From an uncultured Porphyromonas sp. (GTDB lineage: Bacteria > Bacteroidota > Bacteroidia > Bacteroidales > Porphyromonadaceae): a stretch of 20,947 bases of DNA. Of this stretch, positions 14,596 to 20,947 are shown in pieces. Both the position numbers and the translations under genes were made by a program. Below the pieces are notes generated by a model, which ran no database searches, was not told the origin of the DNA, and saw nothing but the letters and a program-made list of their open reading frames with translations. Positions within the stretch are counted from its first letter, which is position 1. Each line of letters starts with the position of its first letter. The stretch lies in assembly GCF_905372525.1 (NCBI RefSeq), contig NZ_CAJPPN010000044.1, positions 1 to 20,947 of the forward strand, read 5' to 3'.

Positions 14596-15948
14596 TTAGA
14601 AGAGCTTGTTCAGCTCCTTGATGGATACATCGTGGTAGAAGATGACTACATGATCATAGGGCTCGAAGATCGTATTCCCATCAATCATAGATGGGGTACC
14701 ATTGCGGATCATCCCCCCGAAGGTGATATTCTGGGGGAGATGTAGCTCGCTAACCCTTTTCCCTACGATCTTAGAGTCTCGGCGTGTGACGAGCTCGACT
14801 ACCTCCGCATTACTGACTAGGGAGAGGCAGGTCACCTGTCCTGTCTGCTGACCTAGTAGGATACGATAGATATAGCCCGCTGCTAGTAGCTTCTTATTGA
14901 TTAGCGTCCCGATGTCTAGACGGTAGGCTAAGGGGATATAGTCGATATTCTCCTCCTTGGCGATCGTCTTGTAGACATTGTAGCGCTTAGCCGCCAGGCA
15001 TGCTAGGACGTTGGTCTCCGAGTTCTCTGTGAGAGCTACAAAGACCTGAGCATCACTTAGCCCTACCTCCTCACAGATCTCGGGGTCACGTCCATCTCCG
15101 TGATAGATCTCTACGTTGGCAGGCATACGCTCAGAGAGACGTAGGCACTTGTCCTTATTGCTCTCGATGAGGGCTATCTGGATGCTCGATGGGATCTTGG
15201 TGATGGCTCTCAGTGCGACTGGACTAGCTCCCATGATGACGATACGCCGTATCTCAGGGGCGTCTTTACCAGCTAGCTGACGAATAACATCAGTGTGGTC
15301 TACTCCACAGGTAAAAAAGACGAGGTCGTTATGCTCGATTAGCGTACGACCACTTGGGATAATGGTATCTAGGTCTCGCTTAATAGCGACGATGTGGTAG
15401 GACTTAGCCTCAGCCTCGGGCAAGATACCCTTGAGCTCATGTAGGTGCTTACCGACGATAGGAGCCCCTTGTCGCACCTTGACGCCGATGAGTGCTAGAG
15501 CGCCATTGAAGAGCGTGATATATTGCCGAGCCCAGGGGTACTTCGTGATAGCAGCGATCTCGTTGGCTGCGAGCTCCTCTGGATAGATCATCCAGTCCAC
15601 ACCGAGCTCCTCGAGGAGTTTGGTGTACTCAGCCTCCAGGTACTCTGCGTTATTGATCCGAGCGATGGTATGCTTTGCCCCCACGCGCTTAGCCAGAGCA
15701 CAGGCCATGATATTCGTTGACTCCTCTGGTGTGACCCCTACGAAGAGGTCTGCTCCCTCTACGTGGGCGCTCTCCAGATCTGAGAGTAGCGTGGGGCTAC
15801 CCTCTATGGGTAGGACCTCTAGGTGATGAGTCGCGCGCTCTAGTTTCTTTGCATCAGAGTCGATGAGGACGATGTTTTGGTCCTCATTGGAGAGCATCTT
15901 TGCTAGATGTGTCCCTACTTCACCTGCTCCTGCGATTACGATCCGCAT
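14596..15948 (-). CDS. trkA: Trk potassium uptake regulatory subunit TrkA
   Basis: TrkA is the cytoplasmic nucleotide-binding ring that gates TrkH. The 450-residue protein has the duplicated RCK layout of E. coli TrkA. The first Rossmann fold has IAGAGEVGTHLA (5-16) with acidic D30 for the adenosine ribose, and a TrkA_C domain lies at about 145-225. The second Rossmann fold starts at IVIMGASPVALRA (236-248) and is followed by a second TrkA_C domain (about 370-445). In the second half the glycine motif is degenerate (GASPVA), as is common, so nucleotide affinity probably differs between halves. It lies 5 nt downstream of dxs and 17 nt upstream of trkH. Confidence 0.96.
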   Translation of the reverse strand: MRIVIAGAGEVGTHLAKMLSNEDQNIVLIDSDAKKLERATHHLEVLPIEGSPTLLSDLESAHVEGADLFVGVTPEESTNIMACALAKRVGAKHTIARINNAEYLEAEYTKLLEELGVDWMIYPEELAANEIAAITKYPWARQYITLFNGALALIGVKVRQGAPIVGKHLHELKGILPEAEAKSYHIVAIKRDLDTIIPSGRTLIEHNDLVFFTCGVDHTDVIRQLAGKDAPEIRRIVIMGASPVALRAITKIPSSIQIALIESNKDKCLRLSERMPANVEIYHGDGRDPEICEEVGLSDAQVFVALTENSETNVLACLAAKRYNVYKTIAKEENIDYIPLAYRLDIGTLINKKLLAAGYIYRILLGQQTGQVTCLSLVSNAEVVELVTRRDSKIVGKRVSELHLPQNITFGGMIRNGTPSMIDGNTIFEPYDHVVIFYHDVSIKELNKLF

Positions 15949-15953
15949 CTTCT

Positions 15954-17897
15954 CTAGGATTGAGTGGCTAGGAGGTCCTTAGCCGTGTGATATATAGCCT
16001 CTTCATCTAGGCCACAGTACTTCCGCTGTTCTGCGGGCGTCCCATGGGCGATGAATTCATCGGGTAGTCCGAGACACTTGATCCTCGTAGCGAAGCCTCG
16101 CTCCATAGCGAGCTGTAGAATACCCGAGCCTACGCCCCCATTGAGGCATCCTTCCTCGATGGTAATTACACGCTTGCTCTGGCGGAATACCTGCTCCAAA
16201 GTCTCTTCATCGAGGGGCTTGGCAAAGACAAGATCGACATGTCCCACTGCGTAGCCCTCTCTCTGTAGGCGCTCTACAACACGGCTCACTGTCACTCCGA
16301 GTGGGCCAAGGGATAGGAAGGTAAGATCCTCACCCGAGGAGAGTACCCGTGACTTAGCATAGGGATAGGACTGCATCGGCTGTCGCCAGTCTATGACTGA
16401 CCCCGAGCCTCTAGGATAACGGATAGCGATAGGGCCAGACCACTCAAAGCAGGCGGAGCGCATTAGATGTCTTAGCTGTACCTCATCATAAGGAGAGCAA
16501 ACGGTCATCCCAGGGATTGTCCTGAGATAGGCTATATCGAAGGCACCCTGATGGGTCGCTCCATCCTCCCCGACTAGCCCTGCACGATCGAGACAGAAGA
16601 CGACATGACTCTCCGTGAGTGCCACATCATGAATGAGCTGATCATAGGCTCGCTGCATGAACGTGGAGTAGATGTTGCACACGGGGATTAAGCCCTCGGC
16701 AGCCAAGCCAGAGGAGAAGGTCACGGCATGCTCCTCTGCTATCCCCACATCGAATGATCGCTGAGGATAAGCCTCCATCATATAGGTCATTGAGCATCCT
16801 GTCGGCATGGCTGGTGTGACGGCTACTATACGCTCATCTCCATCAGCGAGCTCGACGAGCGTATGCCCGAAGACATCCTGATACTTAGGCGGCTGGGGGG
16901 TAGCACTACCTAGGATACGCTCTCCCGTCATAGGATCAAACTTCCCTGGGGCATGCCATACCGTGGGATCTTCCTCTGCTGGGGTGTAGCCCTTCCCCTT
17001 CTTAGTGCTGATATGCAGGATGCGAGGCCCCTTCATATCACGGATATCCTGTAGGATCTGTACGAGGTGCGCTATATCGTGCCCATCTGTGGGGCCTAGG
17101 TAGCGTATGCTGAAGCTATCGAAGAAGTTGCTCTGCCCCGAGATTAGGGACTTGACTCTATTATTGAAGCGTAGCAACCCCTTGCGCTGATCCTCCTGAA
17201 TGATATGCAGCTTGCGCAGGGCACGATACATATCGTAGCGCATGCTGTTGTAGGTGGGATTGGTCAGCAGATTGACCATGTGCTTATTGAGCCCACCGAC
17301 ATTGTGGTCGATGGACATGTTGTTGTCGTTGAGGATCACAAGGAGGTTGTTGGGGAAGGAGGAGGCATTGTTCAGCCCCTCAAAAGCCATTCCTCCCGAC
17401 ATAGCACCATCACCGATAAAGGCTACGACACGACGATGCTCCTCCTTCAGTGCAACGGCTACAGCCATCCCGAGCGCTGCCGAGATCGAGTTCGAAGCGT
17501 GCCCTGCGGCGAATGTATCGTACTCACTCTCGGATGGGATCGGGAAGCCTGCTAGCCCCCCCCACTTGCGTAGCGTACCGAAAGCCTCTCTGCGCCCCGT
17601 GAGGATCTTATGGACATAGGCCTGATGCCCTACATCCCAGACGATCCTATCCTCTGGCGTATCGAAGACGTAGTGCATGGCTACGGTGATTTCCACTGCT
17701 CCAAGGTTTGCACCGAGGTGCCCAGGATTGACCGAGAGCGCCTCGAGCATGAAGCGGCGGATCTCGGCACAGAGCTGCGGTAGCTGATCGGGGCTGAGAC
17801 GGCGAAGGTCCTTAGGCTCCCGGATCTTGTCTAGGAGCAGATACCCTATCTCAGCTGATGAGGTGGGGTTGGTATGTGATTCCTCTTGTTGTAGCAC
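15954..17897 (-). CDS. dxs: 1-deoxy-D-xylulose-5-phosphate synthase
   Basis: DXS condenses pyruvate and glyceraldehyde-3-phosphate to DXP with thiamine diphosphate, the first step of the MEP pathway and also a source for thiamine and pyridoxal. The 647 residues cover all three transketolase-like domains. Seen are NPGHLGANLG (57-66, with H60), FIGDGAMSGG (160-169) and NDNNMS (190-195) for Mg-ThDP, GPTDGHD (268-274), catalytic E388 in GIAEEHAV, and DRAGLVGEDGATHQG (437-451). The start is GTG 17897; no ATG upstream of the conserved N-terminal domain exists in frame. Downstream, trkA begins 5 nt after the stop, and hisS ends 13 nt upstream. Confidence 0.96.
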   Translation of the reverse strand: MLQQEESHTNPTSSAEIGYLLLDKIREPKDLRRLSPDQLPQLCAEIRRFMLEALSVNPGHLGANLGAVEITVAMHYVFDTPEDRIVWDVGHQAYVHKILTGRREAFGTLRKWGGLAGFPIPSESEYDTFAAGHASNSISAALGMAVAVALKEEHRRVVAFIGDGAMSGGMAFEGLNNASSFPNNLLVILNDNNMSIDHNVGGLNKHMVNLLTNPTYNSMRYDMYRALRKLHIIQEDQRKGLLRFNNRVKSLISGQSNFFDSFSIRYLGPTDGHDIAHLVQILQDIRDMKGPRILHISTKKGKGYTPAEEDPTVWHAPGKFDPMTGERILGSATPQPPKYQDVFGHTLVELADGDERIVAVTPAMPTGCSMTYMMEAYPQRSFDVGIAEEHAVTFSSGLAAEGLIPVCNIYSTFMQRAYDQLIHDVALTESHVVFCLDRAGLVGEDGATHQGAFDIAYLRTIPGMTVCSPYDEVQLRHLMRSACFEWSGPIAIRYPRGSGSVIDWRQPMQSYPYAKSRVLSSGEDLTFLSLGPLGVTVSRVVERLQREGYAVGHVDLVFAKPLDEETLEQVFRQSKRVITIEEGCLNGGVGSGILQLAMERGFATRIKCLGLPDEFIAHGTPAEQRKYCGLDEEAIYHTAKDLLATQS

Positions 17898-17910
17898 GTC
17901 TTACGAGCCT

Positions 17911-19272
17911 TTAGTGATAGATATACTCCAGTAGCTCCTCTTCGCTAAGCGTCTTCTGCTCGCCTAGGCGCATATCCTTTAGGGTAAAGCGTCCCGAGAG
18001 ACGCTCCTCTTCGCCGACGAGGACGACATAGGGGATATGTAGGCTATCGGCATAGCTCATCTGCTTCTTGATCTTGGTGGGCTCTGGATAGAGTTCACAG
18101 CGCACACCCGCACGGCGAAGGCGGGCAATGATGGGCATGAGATAGAGCGCATCCTCCTGCCCGAAGTTGGCAAAGAGCACCTGTGTACCGGTCTCTGCAT
18201 CTTCGGGGAAGAGACCTAGCTCTAGCAGGACATCGTAGATACGGTCTGCGCCGAAGGAGATCCCTACCCCACTCAGTCCTCCGAGGCCGAAGATCCCCGT
18301 GAGGTCATCATAGCGTCCACCACCTGAGATACTTCCCATAGCGGCATCCAGAGCCTTGACCTCTAGGATAGCTCCCGTGTAGTAGGATAGCCCACGAGCA
18401 AGGCTAAGGTCTATAGCTAGCTCTGCGGTGAAGTCCAGGTGGTCGGTATGGTCGAGGATGAAGAGTAGCTCCTCGATCCCCTTCTGCCCCTGCTCTGACT
18501 GAGCTAGTAGGGAGGATAGCTGCTGGAGCTTCTCCCGATTAGAGCCCGAGAGAGCGAGTAGAGGGCGTAGTCGCTCTAGCTCCTGCTCGGTGAAAGCCTT
18601 GCTTCGGAGCTCATCGAATACCTTCTCCTCCCCTATCTTGTCAAGCTTGTCGATCGCTGTCGTGATATCAATTAGCCGATCCTCTGCCCCAATGACCTCA
18701 GCGATACCGCCGAGTATCTTTCGGTTGTTCAGTAGGATGCGTACACGCAGACCTAGACGGCGGTAGACCTCGTCTATGATCTGTAGTAGCTCCACTTCAT
18801 TGAGGAGCGAGGTGGAGCCGATCACGTCCGCATCGCACTGGTAGAACTCTCGGTAGCGCCCCTTCTGTGGGCGGTCAGCACGCCATACGGGCTGTATCTG
18901 ATAGCGACGGAAGGGCAACGTAAGCTCTGAGCGATGCATGACCACATAGCGAGCAAAGGGTACGGTCAGATCGTAGCGTAGACCCTTCTCACAAGCTTTA
19001 TTGGCGAAGCGTGTGGCATTGCGCTCCAGTAGCTCCTCATCGCTGAAGTCCCGTAGGGCATCCCCAGAGTTCAGCACCTTGAAGAGTAGGCGGTCGCCCT
19101 CCTCTCCATATTTGCCCATTAGGGTAGAGAGCTGCTCCATCGTTGGGGTCTCGATCTGGCGGTAGCCAAAGAGGGCGTAGACCTCTCGGATGGTGTCGAA
19201 GATATAGTTACGTCGTGCCATCTCTACTGGCCCGAAGTCTCGCATACCCTTAGGGATCGTTGGTTTCTGCAT
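17911..19272 (-). CDS. hisS: histidyl-tRNA synthetase
   Basis: HisRS charges tRNA-His. The 453-residue class II enzyme shows motif 2 around QPVWRADRPQKGRYREFYQC (127-146), the histidine-specific LARGLSYYTG (291-300, HisA motif) and GGGRYDDL (317-324). Motif 3 is GVGISFGADRIY (335-346). The anticodon-binding domain runs from about 363 to the end (VLFANF...). Conserved N-terminal PKGMRDF (7-13) fixes the ATG at 19272. It lies 43 nt after folA and 13 nt before dxs, in a common operon. The length is somewhat above that of the E. coli enzyme owing to extra residues in the insertion domain (about 200-280). Confidence 0.97.
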   Translation of the reverse strand: MQKPTIPKGMRDFGPVEMARRNYIFDTIREVYALFGYRQIETPTMEQLSTLMGKYGEEGDRLLFKVLNSGDALRDFSDEELLERNATRFANKACEKGLRYDLTVPFARYVVMHRSELTLPFRRYQIQPVWRADRPQKGRYREFYQCDADVIGSTSLLNEVELLQIIDEVYRRLGLRVRILLNNRKILGGIAEVIGAEDRLIDITTAIDKLDKIGEEKVFDELRSKAFTEQELERLRPLLALSGSNREKLQQLSSLLAQSEQGQKGIEELLFILDHTDHLDFTAELAIDLSLARGLSYYTGAILEVKALDAAMGSISGGGRYDDLTGIFGLGGLSGVGISFGADRIYDVLLELGLFPEDAETGTQVLFANFGQEDALYLMPIIARLRRAGVRCELYPEPTKIKKQMSYADSLHIPYVVLVGEEERLSGRFTLKDMRLGEQKTLSEEELLEYIYH

Positions 19273-19315
19273 CGCTTAGTAGCTTAATATATGTCTTAAG
19301 TATCGAAGTCTTATG

Positions 19316-19816
19316 TTAGCACTGCCCCCTCTTTCGTACGAGAAGGCTAAATCGTGTGGCATATTCGTTCCGCTCATCTGCGGGATATTCCTGCACTTCC
19401 TGCTCCACCCACTGCTCCATGTCAAGGGCAGGGAAGAACGTATCCGCTCCAGGGAAGGAAGCTCGGACGTATGTCAGATAGATCCTATCTACCCGTGGGA
19501 GGAAGGCTCCATAGATCGCTCCTCCACCGATGACGAAGACCTCTTCGTCCTGCTCTACCTCGGAGAGAGCCTCCTCGACCGAGGCATAGACCTCTGCCCC
19601 GGGCAGAGAGCCTAGAGTACGGCTGATGACGATATTGCGTCTATTGGGTAGAGCGCCATTGGGGAGGGACTCATAGGTACGTCGTCCCATGAGTATGGTG
19701 TGTCCTGTCGTCAGAGCCTTGAAGCGTCGGAGGTCGTCAGAGAGCCGCCATAGGAGCTGGTTGTCCTTACCGATCGCTCTATCCTCACCCATAGCGACGA
19801 TGATGGAGAGTATCAT
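19316..19816 (-). CDS. folA: dihydrofolate reductase
   Basis: DHFR reduces dihydrofolate to tetrahydrofolate with NADPH, restoring the cofactor oxidised by ThyA. The 166-residue protein has AMGEDRAIGKDNQLLWRLSDD (8-28), including W23 and the substrate-binding acid D28 (equivalent to E. coli D27). MGRRTYESLP (43-52) and VIGGGAIYGAFLP for the cofactor are also present. It lies 29 nt downstream of thyA and 43 nt before hisS. The thyA-folA pairing is widespread and matches their linked reactions. folB, which acts earlier in folate synthesis, lies elsewhere in the window. Confidence 0.97.
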   Translation of the reverse strand: MILSIIVAMGEDRAIGKDNQLLWRLSDDLRRFKALTTGHTILMGRRTYESLPNGALPNRRNIVISRTLGSLPGAEVYASVEEALSEVEQDEEVFVIGGGAIYGAFLPRVDRIYLTYVRASFPGADTFFPALDMEQWVEQEVQEYPADERNEYATRFSLLVRKRGQC

Positions 19817-19845
19817 ATCTACGTATCTTGTCTTATAGGGGGAGG

Positions 19846-20640
19846 TTAGACGGAGACCTTTGCTGCTATGTGGGGATAGGGCTCATAGCCTACGAGCTCA
19901 AAGTCCTCATAGGTGAAGTCCTCTAGCTCACGGATCTGTGGGTTGAGCTTCATCTGCGGTAGCGTCTTAGGCGTACGCTCTAGCTGGAGCTCGACCTGCT
20001 CTAGGTGATCTCGATAGATATGGACATCTCCGAAGGTATGGACGAAGTCCCCTACCTCCAGTCCCGTCACCTGTGCGATCATCATCATCAGCAGGGCATA
20101 GGAAGCAATATTGAAGGGCACACCGAGGAATACATCTGCACTACGCTGATAGAGCTGTAGGCTGAGTCTCCCCTCGGCTACGTAGAACTGCATCAGACAG
20201 TGACATGGAGCGAGTGCCATCTGATCAAGCTGAGCTACATTCCATGCCGAGACGAGCATTCGCCGACTATCGGGGTCTCGCCTTAGCTGATCGATGATCT
20301 GCTGGATCTGGTCGATATGCCCCCCGTGGTAGTCGGGCCACGAGCGCCACTGGTAGCCATAGATGGGCCCTAGGTCGCCATCCTCACGTGCCCACTCATT
20401 CCAGATCCTCACCCCATGCTCCTGTAGGTACTGTACGTTGGTATCGCCCCGTAGGAACCATAGGAGCTCGTAGATAATACTCTTCAGATGGAGCTTCTTG
20501 GTCGTCAAGAGGGGGAATCCCTCCCTAAGATCGAAGCGCATCTGATAGCCAAAGGTGCTGATCGTCCCCGTACCGGTACGATCGCCCTTCTCTCTACCTG
20601 TCGCTAGGATATGGCGGAGTAAGTCTTGATATTGCTTCAT
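19846..20640 (-). CDS. thyA: thymidylate synthase
   Basis: ThyA methylates dUMP to dTMP using methylene-tetrahydrofolate. At 264 residues it equals the E. coli enzyme in length and numbering: RTGTGT (21-26) binds the phosphate, ALAPCHCLMQFYV (142-154) holds nucleophile C146, and RRMLVSAWN (126-134) supplies the second phosphate arginines. QRSADVFLGVPFNIASYA is also intact. It is the first gene of the long minus-strand operon. A TATCTTTG -7 element lies 43 nt upstream. Upstream of that begins copy B of the dispersed repeat element. Confidence 0.98.
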   Translation of the reverse strand: MKQYQDLLRHILATGREKGDRTGTGTISTFGYQMRFDLREGFPLLTTKKLHLKSIIYELLWFLRGDTNVQYLQEHGVRIWNEWAREDGDLGPIYGYQWRSWPDYHGGHIDQIQQIIDQLRRDPDSRRMLVSAWNVAQLDQMALAPCHCLMQFYVAEGRLSLQLYQRSADVFLGVPFNIASYALLMMMIAQVTGLEVGDFVHTFGDVHIYRDHLEQVELQLERTPKTLPQMKLNPQIRELEDFTYEDFELVGYEPYPHIAAKVSV

Positions 20641-20682
20641 CGCTTCATTGCTTTGTTCCCTGTGCCGAAGTCTTTTTGTTTA

Positions 20683-20690
20683 CAAAGATA
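20683..20690 (-). promoter_or_regulatory. -7 element of the thyA operon promoter
   Basis: Minus-strand TATCTTTG matches TAnnTTTG exactly and is the same octamer found before gcvH. It would give a leader of about 35 nt. The -33 region falls in the edge of the adjoining hairpin/repeat element (from 20701) and has no good TTTG. Confidence 0.5.
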
Positions 20691-20700
20691 CATAAATTAC

Positions 20701-20947
20701 CCCCCTCAGCCTAATAGAATTAGGTGCACCACTGAGGGGATAGAGTGCAGGACTGACGTCTGGAATAAATAGGGGGCTAGGGCAAAGCGATTGAAGAGCT
20801 TACCCCAGGATAGAAGCATCTGTATCCTAGGCGTAGACCTGCCAAGCGTATACCTACTACTTAGGAGGGTAAAGTGTACACGTGTGTACACTACTGTATA
20901 CCCACGTGTACACTACTGTATACACGCGTGTACACTACCTCGCTCTA
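20701..20947. repeat. dispersed intergenic element, copy B (upstream of thyA)
   Basis: This copy shares with 9910-10137 the blocks CCTAAT..AATTAGG, ACTGAGGGG (20731-20739), TAGGGGGCTAGG (20770-20781), ATCTGTATCCTAGG and CTACTAC..AGGAGG. They are followed by 22-bp tandem units and then CGCTCTA at the window edge, so the right end may be cut off. Its left edge forms a two-part hairpin: CCCCTCAG (20702-20709) with CTGAGGGG (20732-20739), enclosing CCTAAT/ATTAGG (20710-20715, 20719-20724). Copy A keeps ACTGAGGGG but has a weaker hairpin. Confidence 0.7.
20874..20939. repeat. three 22-bp near-palindromic tandem units (copy B)
   Basis: Units lie at 20874-20895, 20896-20917 and 20918-20939. Cores are GTGTACACGTGTGTACAC, GTATACCCACGTGTACAC and GTATACACGCGTGTACAC, each followed by TACT or TACC. 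The third core is a palindrome at 16 of 18 positions. The period of about two DNA turns would place the sites on one face of the helix. Confidence 0.88.

Noticed and set aside
14115..14621. 168-residue plus-strand open frame
   Set aside because: Antisense to trkH; rich in Arg/Ser/Pro as expected for a shadow frame.
20706..20891. 61-residue minus-strand open frame at the right edge
   Set aside because: It lies wholly in the repeat element and tandem units, lacks family features, and is not preserved in copy A.

Overview
The window looks like chromosome from a Bacteroidales bacterium, most plausibly a Porphyromonas-like species; this placement is inferred. The grounds are moderate GC, -7 elements of the Bacteroidetes TAnnTTTG type, start sites without clear Shine-Dalgarno sequences, a long three-domain IspG, a DUF349 repeat protein of the kind common in this phylum, and a PyrK/PyrD class 1B dihydroorotate dehydrogenase. 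Almost all genes are core metabolism. There are no rRNA or tRNA genes, insertion sequence, phage or CRISPR array that I can recognise.

Layout. 1-765 is a gene-poor stretch, markedly AT-rich from about 340, ending in a good Bacteroidetes promoter for a small HTH protein (766-1212, +). It is followed by pyrK-pyrD (1293-3003, +), closed by a strong hairpin terminator. Convergent to these, on the minus strand, is a tightly overlapped operon hemG > CDF metal transporter > folB (5845 down to 3120). A 660-bp spacer (5846-6504) carries a 13-bp tandem repeat beside the hemG promoter and a 90-bp tandem duplication. Then, still minus, come ispG > dut (8815 down to 6505) and gcvH > purE (9798 down to 8899), with a terminator hairpin between purE and ispG. 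A 1-kb spacer (9799-10813) holds one copy of a dispersed repeat element. Two plus-strand genes follow: a 602-residue DUF349 repeat protein and a small DUF6122-like membrane protein (10814-12997). They end at a perfect 30-bp inverted repeat that acts in both directions. The last third is one long minus-strand operon: thyA > folA > hisS > dxs > trkA > trkH (20640 down to 13124). A second copy of the dispersed element lies upstream of thyA and reaches the right edge.

Functionally, the genes share a nucleotide and one-carbon theme: pyrimidine synthesis (pyrK, pyrD), dTMP supply and dUTP clearance (thyA, dut), folate synthesis and reduction (folB, folA), the glycine cleavage carrier (gcvH) and purine synthesis (purE). 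Two steps of the MEP isoprenoid pathway (dxs, ispG), a late heme step (hemG), histidyl-tRNA synthesis and Trk potassium uptake complete the set.

The most unusual signal is non-coding. A roughly 230-bp intergenic element occurs upstream of both gcvH and thyA in the same orientation. Each copy has a conserved left part, a spacer of almost identical length (104-105 bp) and a run of 22-bp near-palindromic tandem units built around CACGTG/GTATAC/GTGTAC. I do not recognise it as a named element.
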